DNA of 64,000 nt from Glutamicibacter sp. JC586 (lineage in GTDB: Bacteria > Actinomycetota > Actinomycetes > Actinomycetales > Micrococcaceae): contig NZ_VHIN01000005.1 of NCBI RefSeq assembly GCF_009805585.1, forward strand, positions 1 to 64,000, written 5' to 3'. Below the pieces are notes generated by a model, which was not told where the DNA came from, searched no databases, and saw only the letters and a program-made list of their open reading frames with translations. A program made the position numbers and the translations under genes. Shown one piece after another: positions 48,263 through 57,197 of the stretch. Within the stretch, counting starts at the first letter, position 1; each line of letters begins with the position of its first letter.

Positions 48263-48748
48263 GTGGATTCCATGACTACAGCAGAGTGGATCATAAGTAA
48301 CGCTTGGGTTATCTGGCTCGCGCTGTTCTTACTGCTGGCCATCATTGAGATGCTCTCTTTGGATCTCTACTTCATCATGCTCGGAGTCGGTGCCCTCGGC
48401 GGTGTCACCGTAGCACTGCTGAACGGACCGATCTGGTTACAGGTAGTGATTTTCTGCCTCGTTTCACTCCTAATGATCTTCCTGGTTAGACCCATCGCCA
48501 TGAAGCATCTTAAGAAATCACCGGTCGGGTACAGGACCAATATCGAACGTCTCATCGGCGCTGATGCGTTAATCCTGGAACCTACTTCACGGCTTTCAGG
48601 CTCGGCAAAGATTCAGGGTGAGATCTGGACTGCACGGGCTGAACCCAGCGTGCCGACCATGTCGCCTGGTACCTATGCCGTAGTTTCCCGTGTTGAAGGG
48701 GCAACCGCATTTCTTGCTTCAAAGCCCGCCGAGCAGCCGGACTTCTAG
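48263..48748 (+). CDS. NfeD family membrane protein
   Basis: 161 aa with about three transmembrane helices (VIWLALFLLLAIIEML, YFIMLGVGALGGVTVALL, VVIFCLVSLLMIFLV) and a C-terminal OB-fold (GADALILEPTSRLSGSAKI). NfeD proteins are partners of SPFH proteins, and the next gene encodes one, so they probably form a membrane-microdomain complex. The GTG at 48263 has AGGAGA six bases upstream; an ATG at 48272 is the alternative. Confidence 0.9.
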   Translation: MDSMTTAEWIISNAWVIWLALFLLLAIIEMLSLDLYFIMLGVGALGGVTVALLNGPIWLQVVIFCLVSLLMIFLVRPIAMKHLKKSPVGYRTNIERLIGADALILEPTSRLSGSAKIQGEIWTARAEPSVPTMSPGTYAVVSRVEGATAFLASKPAEQPDF

Positions 48749-48801
48749 AGCTAGTTCAGAAATTTTTTTCATCACCCGGCACAACGAAAGTGAGTACGTC
48801 C

Positions 48802-49734
48802 ATGAATAACAATGGTTTCGGCTTGACTGTTGTGCTTGTCGTTCTGGCAATCTTCGTGATTGTCGTTCTACTTCGCAGTGTACGCATCGTGCCGCAGGCA
48901 CGCGCTGGCATTGTCGAACGTCTCGGCAAGTACAACCGCACCTTGAACCCCGGCCTGACGCTACTGATCCCATTTGTCGATCGCCTCTTGCCGCTACTGG
49001 ATCTGCGTGAACAGGTTGTCTCGTTCCCGCCACAGCCGGTCATCACCGAAGATAACTTGGTTGTCTCCATCGATACCGTGGTCTACTTCCAGATCACCGA
49101 GCCTCGTGCGGCTACCTATGAAATCGCAAACTACATCCAAGCTGTCGAGCAGCTAACCACCACGACCTTGCGTAACGTGGTTGGTGGCTTGAACCTGGAA
49201 GAAGCTCTTACCAGCCGTGACCAGATCAACGGACAGCTTCGTGGTGTCTTGGATGAGGCTACCGGCAAATGGGGAATCCGCGTTTCCCGCGTAGAGCTAA
49301 AGGCGATTGATCCACCCCTGTCCATCCAGGACTCGATGGAGAAGCAGATGCGTGCAGAACGTGACCGTCGTGCCGCTATTCTGACCGCCGAAGGTACCAA
49401 GCAGTCTTCGATCCTCACGGCCGAAGGTCAGCGTCAAGCTGAGATTCTAAAAGCCGAGGGTGACGCACAGTCTTCGATCCTTCGAGCTGATGGTGAAGCA
49501 CAGGCTATTCAGAAGGTCTTTGACGCAATTCATGCTGGTCGCCCGGATCACGAACTTCTGGCCTACCAGTACCTGCAGACCTTGCCAAAGCTTGCCGAAG
49601 GTACCTCAAACACCTTGTGGGTTATCCCTAGTGAGCTCACCGAGGCACTGAAGGGCATTGGCGGAGCTTTAGGTGGAAACGGTGCTTCTTCAGCGCCGAC
49701 TCCCCCTACTGCCCCACAAAGTGACGCCCAGTAA
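48802..49734 (+). CDS. SPFH/Band 7 (stomatin/QmcA-like) protein
   Basis: 310 aa. One N-terminal membrane helix (LTVVLVVLAIFVIVVLL), then the SPFH domain beginning VRIVPQARAGIVERLGKYN and containing LREQVVSFPPQPVITEDNLV. A long coiled-coil stretch with repeats of SILTAEGQRQAEILKAEG follows, then a Pro/Ala-rich tail. These proteins oligomerise on the membrane and organise microdomains or regulate proteases. It is coupled to nfeD upstream. The ATG at 48802 is preferred over the GTG at 48790. Confidence 0.92.
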   Translation: MNNNGFGLTVVLVVLAIFVIVVLLRSVRIVPQARAGIVERLGKYNRTLNPGLTLLIPFVDRLLPLLDLREQVVSFPPQPVITEDNLVVSIDTVVYFQITEPRAATYEIANYIQAVEQLTTTTLRNVVGGLNLEEALTSRDQINGQLRGVLDEATGKWGIRVSRVELKAIDPPLSIQDSMEKQMRAERDRRAAILTAEGTKQSSILTAEGQRQAEILKAEGDAQSSILRADGEAQAIQKVFDAIHAGRPDHELLAYQYLQTLPKLAEGTSNTLWVIPSELTEALKGIGGALGGNGASSAPTPPTAPQSDAQ

Positions 49735-49760
49735 GGGCAGTTAAAACAACTAGATCGCGT

Positions 49761-49797
49761 TCTGCGGCGAGGTGCATGCAATGCGCCTCGCCGCAGA
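49761..49797 (+). terminator. hairpin downstream of the SPFH gene
   Basis: TCTGCGGCGAGG (49761-49772) pairs perfectly with CCTCGCCGCAGA (49786-49797). There is no T-tract; instead GTATAATGG follows at once. It may act as a terminator with poor U-run or as a processing barrier. Confidence 0.6.
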
Positions 49798-49801
49798 CGC
49801 G

Positions 49802-49807
49802 TATAAT
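49802..49807 (+). promoter_or_regulatory. consensus -10 TATAAT upstream of rbpA
   Basis: A perfect TATAAT 108 bases before the rbpA ATG. Its -35 region would lie inside the GC-rich hairpin and no good hexamer is visible, so its activity is uncertain. Confidence 0.45.
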
Positions 49808-49847
49808 GGATGTTTTGGTACTTCGAGAAAACGGTCGCCGGTCGGCC

Positions 49848-49873
49848 GGAATTATTTCCGGATATCAAACGTT
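49848..49873 (+). promoter_or_regulatory. SigR/SigH-type promoter of rbpA (GGAAT-N18-GTT)
   Basis: GGAAT at 49848-49852, exactly 18 bases, then GTT at 49871-49873, matching the thiol-oxidative-stress sigma factor consensus of actinobacteria (SigR in Streptomyces, SigH in mycobacteria). rbpA is a known SigR target in Streptomyces. The predicted start is about 35 bases before the ATG. Confidence 0.75.
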
Positions 49874-49914
49874 GGTACGTTTAGCGAATTCTTCAAACAT
49901 CGCGGAGGGAAATC

Positions 49915-50262
49915 ATGAGCGATCGCAGCCTACGAGGCATGCGCCTGGGTGCACAGAGCATGGAATCTGAGGCAGGTGTGGAGCCGGCTGCCCGTCAGCG
50001 TGTGGAATACCGTACCGAAGACGGCGAGACCGTCTTCGTTGTCTTTGCAGCAGAAGCTGAAATTCCGGGCGTTTGGCACACCAAGAACGGCAAGGAAGCT
50101 AAGCTCGTCCACGGCGAAGCTCACGCCGAAGAAGTTAGCAACGAAAAGCCAGTTCGTACCCACTGGGACATGCTTCTGGAGCGTCGCAGTGAAGAAGAGC
50201 TAGAGAAGACTTTGGCAGATCGCCTCACGCAGCTACGTGCTGCTCGTGGAGAAGCCGTCTAG
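49915..50262 (+). CDS. rbpA: RNA polymerase-binding protein RbpA
   Basis: Actinobacteria-specific general transcription factor that binds RNA polymerase and the principal sigma factor, 115 aa. The N-terminus SDRSLRGMRLGAQSMESE, the core RYRT-like VEYRTEDGETVFVVFA with EIPGVWHTKNGKEA, and the sigma-interacting end RTHWDMLLERRSEEELE are diagnostic. The core position that is often a zinc Cys is His/Lys here (VWHTKNG), so it is probably a non-zinc form. The ATG has a GGAGGGAAATC Shine-Dalgarno. It is a single gene with a stress-type promoter and a terminator. Confidence 0.96.
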   Translation: MSDRSLRGMRLGAQSMESEAGVEPAARQRVEYRTEDGETVFVVFAAEAEIPGVWHTKNGKEAKLVHGEAHAEEVSNEKPVRTHWDMLLERRSEEELEKTLADRLTQLRAARGEAV

Positions 50263-50314
50263 CTCTCCCCCACCGCCGACCCTACTTGTTCTGTAGTGTC
50301 GGCCCTGGGCACGT

Positions 50315-50364
50315 TTGAGGGGCTGATTGTCGCAACATTTTGGTTGCTGCAATCAGCCCCTCAA
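50315..50364 (+). terminator. terminator of rbpA
   Basis: TTGAGGGGCTGATTG and its complement around an inner GCAAC/GTTGC pairing, followed by CTTTCC. The stem is strong and the U-tract poor. Confidence 0.75.
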
Positions 50365-50414
50365 CTTTCCCCAGGCAATGGAGCAGAGTTCATGCAGAAC
50401 TGAAGTTAAACAGA

Positions 50415-50450
50415 AGTGGTGCGCACCCACAGTTCTGGGCACGCACCACT
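50415..50450 (-). terminator. terminator of the mannosyltransferase gene
   Basis: AGTGGTGCG (50415-50423) pairs with CGCACCACT (50442-50450); on the minus strand TCTGTTTAAC follows. It begins nine bases beyond the stop at 50460. Confidence 0.7.
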
Positions 50451-50459
50451 AAATAAAAT

Positions 50460-51188
50460 CTACTTCTTTGAGGTCAGCTTCTTCCAACGTGCACCCATGC
50501 CCCAGCGGGTCACGTTCCACATTGCCTCAAAAACAATATTTCCGCTCATCTTCGAAGCGCCAAGTTCGCGCTCCACGAAGGTTACTGGAACTTCGACGAT
50601 CTTCTTGCGTAGCATGGCAACTCGGAAGGTCATGTCAACCTGGAAGCCGTAACCACGTGATTCAACGGCGTCAAAATCGATTGCTTCCAAGGTTTCGCGC
50701 TTAAATGCTCGGTAACCTGCGGTGATATCGCGCAGTGGCAATCCAAGCATGGTGCGAGAGTAGAAGCTGCCACCGCGGGAAATGACCTTGCGCAGCAATG
50801 GCCAGTTCACGACCTCGCCACCTTTGACCCAGCGTGAGCCGATCACTAGATCGGCGCCAGCTTCACTGGCCTCAAGTAAGCGTGGTAGTTGTTCTGGCAT
50901 ATGCGAGCCGTCGGCGTCCATTTCGACCAGAACATCGTAGTCGCGCGCTAGGGCCCATTCGAAACCGGCAATGTACGCAGCGCCCAAACCATCTTTACCG
51001 GTGCGGTGCAAAACGTGAATGTTTGCATCATCCGCCGACATCTTGTCTGCAAGTTCACCAGTGCCATCAGGTGAATTGTCGTCAACGATCAAGACATCTG
51101 AATCCGGAACGGCGGAGCGCAACCGTCCTACTGTTAGCGGGAGTGACTCCAGCTCGTTATAGGTCGGGATGATGGTAATGACGCGCAC
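50460..51188 (-). CDS. Polyprenol monophosphomannose synthase (GT2)
   Basis: Transfers mannose from GDP-mannose to polyprenol phosphate, the donor for lipoglycan and protein mannosylation in actinobacteria, 242 aa. The GT2 fold shows [28 protein letters not shown], the [11 protein letters not shown] metal region and [13 protein letters not shown]. There are no membrane helices, so this is the soluble catalytic (Ppm1 domain 2-like) type. The GTG at 51188 has AAAGGTG upstream and removes 20 non-conserved residues of the longer frame from 51248. Confidence 0.9.
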   Translation of the reverse strand: MRVITIIPTYNELESLPLTVGRLRSAVPDSDVLIVDDNSPDGTGELADKMSADDANIHVLHRTGKDGLGAAYIAGFEWALARDYDVLVEMDADGSHMPEQLPRLLEASEAGADLVIGSRWVKGGEVVNWPLLRKVISRGGSFYSRTMLGLPLRDITAGYRAFKRETLEAIDFDAVESRGYGFQVDMTFRVAMLRKKIVEVPVTFVERELGASKMSGNIVFEAMWNVTRWGMGARWKKLTSKK

Positions 51189-51598
51189 TCGGCGGCACCT
51201 TTCTGGGTATGCAACAAGAATGATCTCCCCTCCTGGGCACTGAGACAAGCTAATGTCTCGCGTGGCTGTAGGAAGAGATAGTCCAAGTTCTAATTGTAGT
51301 CAAAAATACTCGTGAAGCCCTAGGTGACACTGGATAAAACAACGATCCTCAGTGACTTCGGCCCTATCTTGCATGCTCGAGGCACACAAAATGTTATCTA
51401 AGGTCACTGAGGATCGTTGTTCAACTTGCGTCGTATCGAACGCAATGCTTGTGCATCACGAAGAGGCGCTTAGTTCAGCCTAGTGGGTACCCCACCCACA
51501 CTGTCAACCATGTAATGACTTCAGTCTTTATCTAGACTTCACAAGTCAAAGGCTAGTTCACCAGAATGATCTGACTGAAGCGATTGTTTCGCTGTCGG
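51189..51598. other. intergenic region with an 18-bp inverted repeat
   Basis: A 410-base gap with no gene. It holds the promoter region of the mannosyltransferase and the inverted repeat at 51339-51420. The segment 51421-51598 shows no further recognisable element. Confidence 0.5.
51339..51420. repeat. 18-bp perfect inverted repeat with 46-base spacer
   Basis: ACAACGATCCTCAGTGAC at 51339-51356 and its exact reverse complement at 51403-51420. No T-tract follows on either strand and no open frame lies inside. It could be an unusual terminator or processing stem for the amidohydrolase transcript, a small RNA, or a MITE-like element. Confidence 0.8.
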
Positions 51599-53197
51599 CT
51601 AATTTTCAGTATCGAGATTGTCAAAAATCGTCACGCCAGCACGCACGGTGCGCAGGCATTCAGGGATTTCTTCGTCCACCACCGGTAGCATCGGGGTGCC
51701 GGCTCTGGCATCGGTGCTCCAGGAACTAATACGCACATCTGGAGTCTGTACAGCTAGCTCAGAGGCGGTCCACACTGCGAAGGTGGCTTGTGCACCGATA
51801 GCCAGCTGTCCGGCCAATGGATTCATCTCGCCCATAGCGCGGTACGTAGATCGAGTCTGCGCCAAGAAGGCCGCACGAGCGGAGATGCGGGTGTGGGAGT
51901 TCGACATATTCATCGCTGCCCGAACAACTTCCCAACCATCAACGGTGGTGACCGGCGCGTCTGACCCCAAAACCATCGGAACACCAGCGGACAACATCGC
52001 AGAGAGGTTGTTCATCGACTCTGCACGCTGCCCCAGTCGCTGAGCGTACATGCCGTTCGAACCGCCCCAAGTCTGATCGAATACCGGCTGCATCGACACG
52101 GTGATCGAATATTGCAGCAATCGTTGGCGCGTTGCGTCGTCAACCATCTCAACGTGTTCGAGTCGATGGCGAGCCATTTGTAGCTTTGGCACACCAATTT
52201 CTTGGGCTGCCAGATCAAATCCGTCAAGGACTTCATCCAATGCACCGTCACCGATAACGTGGAATGACGCCTGAATGCCACGGCTGCTGCAAGCAATCAG
52301 GTGGGCTGCGATATCTGTTTTGTCTAAGTACAACGTGCCCTTGTGGCCCGGCTTGTCGCTGTAGTCTTCACGAAGATAGGCGGTGTGGCTGCCCAAAGAT
52401 CCATCGACCTTCAGATCACCACCGATACCTAGCAAGCGTCCTTTCGGGAAAGAAGCAAAGAGTTCGTCCGCCTCGTCGGCATCCGTCACCGCTTTGCCCC
52501 AGTAGGCGTACACCTGAGGAAGACTTGGCTGGTCATCGGCCAACAGTTGATCCAGGGCGGTGCGACCTTCAAGTTGCGGGGCCGCCATCTCCACGACGGT
52601 GGCAAATCCGCGCGAAGCGTAGTGTTCGAGGGCCAGACGCTGAAATTCGTGATCCGCTTTTTGAGTCTTGGCAATCGCCAGCCGTACCTCGTCGTGTTCA
52701 GATCCGAGAATGAGTCCAGCCTTCAGATCTCCAAGGCCAAGGAAATCAAGGAGTTCTTGATTCACTAGTGCGCTGTGAACATCTCGGCGGGCGAGGTAAT
52801 AGGAGCGACCATCGGTAGCGCTGGTGAGATCATTCGACTCGGGAAGAGTCTTATCGCGCCAATCGGAGTTGTCCCACCCGTGGGCCAGTACGATCTTGCT
52901 GGACTTTTGACCTTGAGCTGCTACGAGGGACAACAACGAGCTGGCGGACGTGGCTGAACTCAGGTCCGCTCCGGACAAGGTCCGGCCCAACGCGGCAAGG
53001 TGGGTGTGGGACTCAACGAAGGCTGGAGTCACCAGTCCCCCGCGAAGGTCGATTACTTCATCAACGTTCTCGGCGTGGCGGTCAGCTGCATCCTCACCGC
53101 CAAGCCATGAAATCGTGTCGCCATCAACAACAATGGCGGTCGCAAACGGATCCGCGGCCGAATAAACTGCCCCATTGCGGTACAGTGTTTTTGCCAT
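51599..53197 (-). CDS. Amidohydrolase family protein (YtcJ-like)
   Basis: Metal-dependent amidohydrolase, 532 aa. The N-terminal strand and metal site are IDLRGGLVTPAFVESHTHLA; further metal-site parts include SFHVIGDGALDEVLDGF, RHRLEHVEMVDD and LGSDAPVTTVDGWEV. This is the YtcJ (Amidohydro_3) layout. The N-terminus KTLYRNGAVYSAADPFA and the lack of a signal peptide indicate a cytoplasmic enzyme. Substrate unknown. It lies upstream of the mannosyltransferase gene across the inverted-repeat gap. Confidence 0.87.
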   Translation of the reverse strand: MAKTLYRNGAVYSAADPFATAIVVDGDTISWLGGEDAADRHAENVDEVIDLRGGLVTPAFVESHTHLAALGRTLSGADLSSATSASSLLSLVAAQGQKSSKIVLAHGWDNSDWRDKTLPESNDLTSATDGRSYYLARRDVHSALVNQELLDFLGLGDLKAGLILGSEHDEVRLAIAKTQKADHEFQRLALEHYASRGFATVVEMAAPQLEGRTALDQLLADDQPSLPQVYAYWGKAVTDADEADELFASFPKGRLLGIGGDLKVDGSLGSHTAYLREDYSDKPGHKGTLYLDKTDIAAHLIACSSRGIQASFHVIGDGALDEVLDGFDLAAQEIGVPKLQMARHRLEHVEMVDDATRQRLLQYSITVSMQPVFDQTWGGSNGMYAQRLGQRAESMNNLSAMLSAGVPMVLGSDAPVTTVDGWEVVRAAMNMSNSHTRISARAAFLAQTRSTYRAMGEMNPLAGQLAIGAQATFAVWTASELAVQTPDVRISSWSTDARAGTPMLPVVDEEIPECLRTVRAGVTIFDNLDTEN

Positions 53198-53260
53198 CAG
53201 CGTGCTTCCTTTTCTTGTGCAACGATTAGTAAGTTTTTCACTTGCCCACGCCCGAGGGCA

Positions 53261-56044
53261 CTAGGACAAAACATTTGAGTAGGCCACCACGCCACGCTTG
53301 ACCTGATCGACGGCTTTGTAGGCATTGCGCACCAGTATCGGCGGCAGATCCGAGTTCTTGGCGAACTGGTCTAAGGTGTCGATGACCTGCTTAGCCCAGC
53401 GTACGAAGTCGCCGGGCGCCATATCCGTGCCGCGTAACGCACTGTTCAGACTTGCTCCTCTGGCCCACTTGTACATCGGCCAAATCAAGCCGGATTCCGG
53501 TGGCGCGGTCGGATCAAGATTCAGTGCTTCCTCGGCGTCGGAGAGTTCTGCCCAGATCTTGATCGTACTATTCCAGATGTCCGCGATTTTATCCGTTGGC
53601 ATCTTTGGATCGGGTCGGTCGCCATCACGACGCGCTTGGTATACCAGGCTAGCCACCACCGCGCAGAGCTCATCAGAATTCAGCTTGGTGAGCTTGCCAG
53701 TTTCTAAGATTTGGCTGGTGAGCAGGTCTCGATCGCCGTAGATCCGTCGCAACCGACGTCCGGAATCGGTGAGCTTGAACCCGTCATCGCCTTGCGCTTC
53801 GGTGAGGTAGTCGAACTGTTCGAGGACCTTACAGACCTTGTCGAATTCTGTCGCGATGGTATTGGTCCGGCCGCGGATTGCCCGGCGGGCTTTGTCAGTA
53901 TCCTTTTTCAACTTCCAATAACGATCAGCCCAACGCATATGCTGGTCTTTTTCGGAGCAGGAATGGCAGGGGTGATCCTTGAGTTGCATCCGCAGCTCGT
54001 TGATTTCACGTTCTGTGGAGTCTGCCCCGGCATAATTGAAGCTCTGGGCGTCTATACGTGGCGGACGTTCCTCGTAGATTGCGTTGCGAAGGGACGCTGC
54101 TAGATCGCGTCGTTCCTTCGGGGCGCGGCCGCTGAAACCTTTCGGAATGCGGATGCGGGAAATAATCTCAACCGGACCGTTGAGGTCATCGGAGGAAAGC
54201 CGACGAAGCTGACCTTCCTCGGTAAGCACAGTATGGCGTGGGTTGTACATCGCTGTATCTAGCTCAACTACGACGGCGCGACCGAAGCGTCGGCCACCTG
54301 GCAGATCTACAACGTCGCCGCGGATCACCGCTTGCAAGGAGCGTTCAGCAGCCGAGCGTCGCTCGGTTCGCCGACTCTTGGCTGCTGTTTTTTCCGCAGT
54401 GGCCAAGTTTCGCTGCAATTTCAGGTACTCCGTGAAGTCACCTAAATGGCATTCCATCGACTTTGCGTAGCCAGCTAGTGATTCTTCTTTGGAACGCACC
54501 TGTCGAGCCATGCCGACCACCGAACGGTCAGCTTGGTACTGGGCAAAGGAGGATTCCAGAATCTGTCGTGTTTGTTCACGCCCGAATTGAGCCAGCAGGT
54601 TTGTGGACATGTTGTAGGTTGGGCGGAACGATGAATTAAGCGGATAGGTTCGCTTTGAGGCCAAACCTGCTAGCGCTTCGGGTTCGAGTTCTGGGTTCCA
54701 TACGACAATGGAATGTCCTTCAACGTCGATACCGCGTCGCCCGGCTCGACCGGTGAGCTGGGTGTACTCCCCCGATGAAATTTGTACGTGGGACTCACCA
54801 TTAAACTTCACCAGCTTTTCAAGGACCACTGATCTCGCCGGCATGTTCACGCCTAGGGCCAGGGTTTCTGTAGCAAACACCACCTTGATCAGATTTCTTG
54901 CAAAGAGGTCTTCAACGATCTCTTTGAAGATCGGAAGTAAACCTGCATGGTGTGAGGCGAATCCTCGGATTAGACCGTCACGCCATGCCCAGAATTCCAG
55001 GACGTCGAGGTCTTCGCTCGGAATCCGGTAGGAGACTTCGTCTAGGGCCTGCGCAATTTCCGCAGCCTCTTCGTTAGTGGTGAGTCGAAGGTCAGCCATG
55101 GCGCATTGTTGCACTGCCATGTCGCAACCCTTGCGAGAGAAAATGAAGAAGATTGCCGGCAGCAATCCCGCCCGGTCAAGTTTGCCAATCACCGATGGAC
55201 GATTGACTCGTTGCCCAAGACCAGAACCGCGCTGTGGTCCTCGACCACCCTTGCCACGGCCTCGTTGGACGCGACCACCTGAATTATGAGTGCGAACAAG
55301 TTTACGCAACTCGGGATTAACGCTGGCCTTAGCATCTCCTTCAGCAACCTTGTCAAAGGAAACGTCTTCAGCAAAGAGGTCCACAACGTTGGAACCAACC
55401 ATCACATGCTGGAACAGCGGAACAGGCCTGTGTTCAGAAACAATAATGTCGGTCTGTCCACGCACCGTGTCCAGCCATCCACCAAACTCTTCAGCGTTTG
55501 AGACTGTTGCTGAAAGTGAGATGATTTGGACGTTTGAGGGCAGGTGGATGATGACCTCTTCCCACACCGCGCCACGGAACTTATCTGCCAAATAATGGAC
55601 TTCGTCCATGATGACGTAACCCAAACCGTCAAGCGTCTGCGAGTCCGCGTAAAGCATGTTTCGCAGGACTTCGGTAGTCATAACGACGATCTCGGCCTCA
55701 GAGTTGATCGAGGTATCGCCGGTGAGCAGACCAACGTGTTGGGCACCGTAACGGTTCACCAGTTCAGAGTACTTCTGGTTGCTCAGGGCCTTAATCGGTG
55801 TGGTGTAAAAAGCTTTGCGATTTTCTCGCAAAGCCTGGAATATAGCGAACTCACCAACGACAGTCTTGCCGGCACCGGTGGGCGCAGCGACTAGAACGCT
55901 GTGACCTTCGGTGACTTTCTGGCAAGCTTCGGCTTGGAACGGATCCAAATCAAAAGAGATGCTGGCACGAAAATCAGGTAATGCAGTGCCCTGCTCGACC
56001 TGCCGTGTCTTGGAATTCGCGTATCGTTCCGCGGGTGAAGTCAC
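53261..56044 (-). CDS. helY: DEAD/DEAH-box RNA helicase, SKI2/HelY type
   Basis: SKI2-like helicase, 927 aa. Motif I is VAAPTGAGKTVVGEFA near residues 52-67, motif II is DEVH in VIMDEVHYLAD and motif III is SLSATVSN. The second RecA domain carries VVFATETLALGVNMPARSVV and TQLTGRAGRRGIDVEG (motif VI). A C-terminal DSHCT domain follows. An Arg/Gly-rich insert (GRVQRGRGKGGRGPQRGSG) suggests RNA binding. helY downstream of tatC is a conserved actinobacterial order. Start GTG. Confidence 0.93.
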   Translation of the reverse strand: MTSPAERYANSKTRQVEQGTALPDFRASISFDLDPFQAEACQKVTEGHSVLVAAPTGAGKTVVGEFAIFQALRENRKAFYTTPIKALSNQKYSELVNRYGAQHVGLLTGDTSINSEAEIVVMTTEVLRNMLYADSQTLDGLGYVIMDEVHYLADKFRGAVWEEVIIHLPSNVQIISLSATVSNAEEFGGWLDTVRGQTDIIVSEHRPVPLFQHVMVGSNVVDLFAEDVSFDKVAEGDAKASVNPELRKLVRTHNSGGRVQRGRGKGGRGPQRGSGLGQRVNRPSVIGKLDRAGLLPAIFFIFSRKGCDMAVQQCAMADLRLTTNEEAAEIAQALDEVSYRIPSEDLDVLEFWAWRDGLIRGFASHHAGLLPIFKEIVEDLFARNLIKVVFATETLALGVNMPARSVVLEKLVKFNGESHVQISSGEYTQLTGRAGRRGIDVEGHSIVVWNPELEPEALAGLASKRTYPLNSSFRPTYNMSTNLLAQFGREQTRQILESSFAQYQADRSVVGMARQVRSKEESLAGYAKSMECHLGDFTEYLKLQRNLATAEKTAAKSRRTERRSAAERSLQAVIRGDVVDLPGGRRFGRAVVVELDTAMYNPRHTVLTEEGQLRRLSSDDLNGPVEIISRIRIPKGFSGRAPKERRDLAASLRNAIYEERPPRIDAQSFNYAGADSTEREINELRMQLKDHPCHSCSEKDQHMRWADRYWKLKKDTDKARRAIRGRTNTIATEFDKVCKVLEQFDYLTEAQGDDGFKLTDSGRRLRRIYGDRDLLTSQILETGKLTKLNSDELCAVVASLVYQARRDGDRPDPKMPTDKIADIWNSTIKIWAELSDAEEALNLDPTAPPESGLIWPMYKWARGASLNSALRGTDMAPGDFVRWAKQVIDTLDQFAKNSDLPPILVRNAYKAVDQVKRGVVAYSNVLS

Positions 56045-56073
56045 TTGTGGCCGTTCTCTTTCTTGCCGGTGAT

Positions 56074-56940
56074 TTACGGCTGTGCGTTAGGTTCGTCGAT
56101 AGGGCTCGGCGCTTGAATGTCCGTGGAGTTTCCCTGCGCCAAACGCTCATTTTCAGCGTCCAAAGCAGCCTGTTTCTTTGCACGCTTTTTGTCGTTGAAG
56201 TAGCAGAAGACGGTAGCTCCGGCGAAGGTGAGGAACAATGGCCCTGCGAGGGCAAACATCGTAATCGCGTCGCCGCCAGGAGCAGCCATCGCAGCTACTA
56301 AGGCAATAAGGAAGACAGTGATTCGCCAGTTTTTCAGGATGATCTTGGCCGGCAACACGCCAACCATGTTCAGCCCCACCATGAGGACAGGCACGAGCAT
56401 CGCACAACCAAAAGCAAGTAAGAGCCGAATGATAAACGGCAAATACTCATTGATGTTGATCAGGTTGAGCGAGTTTTCTGGAGCCAGGCTGATAAAGAAG
56501 TGCAGTGCGAAAGGCAACACGAAATATGCCATCGCGACGCCACCGATAAACAGTGGCACGGATACTGCAACAAAGCTATAGCTCAGTCGCCGTTCGTTCT
56601 TTTTCAGCCCCGGAACGATAAACGCCCATAACTGATACAGCCAGACGGGCGACGAGATGAGAATTCCGACGAACAGCGCGACTTTGATCATGATGTCGAA
56701 GGGCGACATCACGGCCGTATAGTTCACTGATCCGCCCGCGGCCTGCACCGGGGCGATAATCAGTTCGAGAAGCCAGTCGTAAAGGAAAAACCCCGCGACG
56801 GTACCCAACGCCAACGCGATGAGCGAAATGAAAAGGCGGTTTCGGGCTTCTACCAGATGCTCTTTAAGAGACATCCGCCCTTCATCGTTCTTGACCCGCT
56901 TTTTCTTGGTGCGCGGTGTCTTGTCTTTATCTGTTGCCAC
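56074..56940 (-). CDS. tatC: Sec-independent translocase subunit TatC
   Basis: Receptor for twin-arginine signal peptides, 288 aa with six transmembrane helices. MSLKEHLVEARNRLFISLIA is the conserved N-terminal signature, followed by SPFDIMIKVALFVG and YFVLPFALHFF. The basic N-terminal extension (DKTPRTKKKRVKNDEGR) is typical of actinobacteria. The start is GTG, nine bases after tatA, so the two are cotranscribed. Confidence 0.96.
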   Translation of the reverse strand: MATDKDKTPRTKKKRVKNDEGRMSLKEHLVEARNRLFISLIALALGTVAGFFLYDWLLELIIAPVQAAGGSVNYTAVMSPFDIMIKVALFVGILISSPVWLYQLWAFIVPGLKKNERRLSYSFVAVSVPLFIGGVAMAYFVLPFALHFFISLAPENSLNLININEYLPFIIRLLLAFGCAMLVPVLMVGLNMVGVLPAKIILKNWRITVFLIALVAAMAAPGGDAITMFALAGPLFLTFAGATVFCYFNDKKRAKKQAALDAENERLAQGNSTDIQAPSPIDEPNAQP

Positions 56941-56949
56941 TGAGGAAAT

Positions 56950-57165
56950 CTACGAGTTGTTCTTTTCGTTTGGATTCTGATCGTTGACGGTACCGTCAAC
57001 AGTTTCAGATTTTGGATCATCATCCTTCATCTGACGCACTTCGGACTTAAAAATGCGCAGTGACTGACCCATGGAGCGTGCCAAACCTGGAAGCTTAGGA
57101 GCGCCAAAAAGAAGCAATGCCAAAACGATAATGATGACGATATGCCATCCCTGTAAACCACCCAT
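56950..57165 (-). CDS. tatA: Sec-independent translocase subunit TatA
   Basis: Pore-forming subunit of the Tat system, 71 aa. One membrane helix ([20 protein letters not shown]) is followed by the amphipathic helix [19 protein letters not shown] and an acidic, Asn-rich tail. It precedes tatC by nine bases and belongs to the pafBC-tatAC-helY cluster. Confidence 0.96.
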   Translation of the reverse strand: MGGLQGWHIVIIIVLALLLFGAPKLPGLARSMGQSLRIFKSEVRQMKDDDPKSETVDGTVNDQNPNEKNNS

Positions 57166-57197
57166 GTGATTTCCCTTCTCTCAAACTAAAGTCTACG

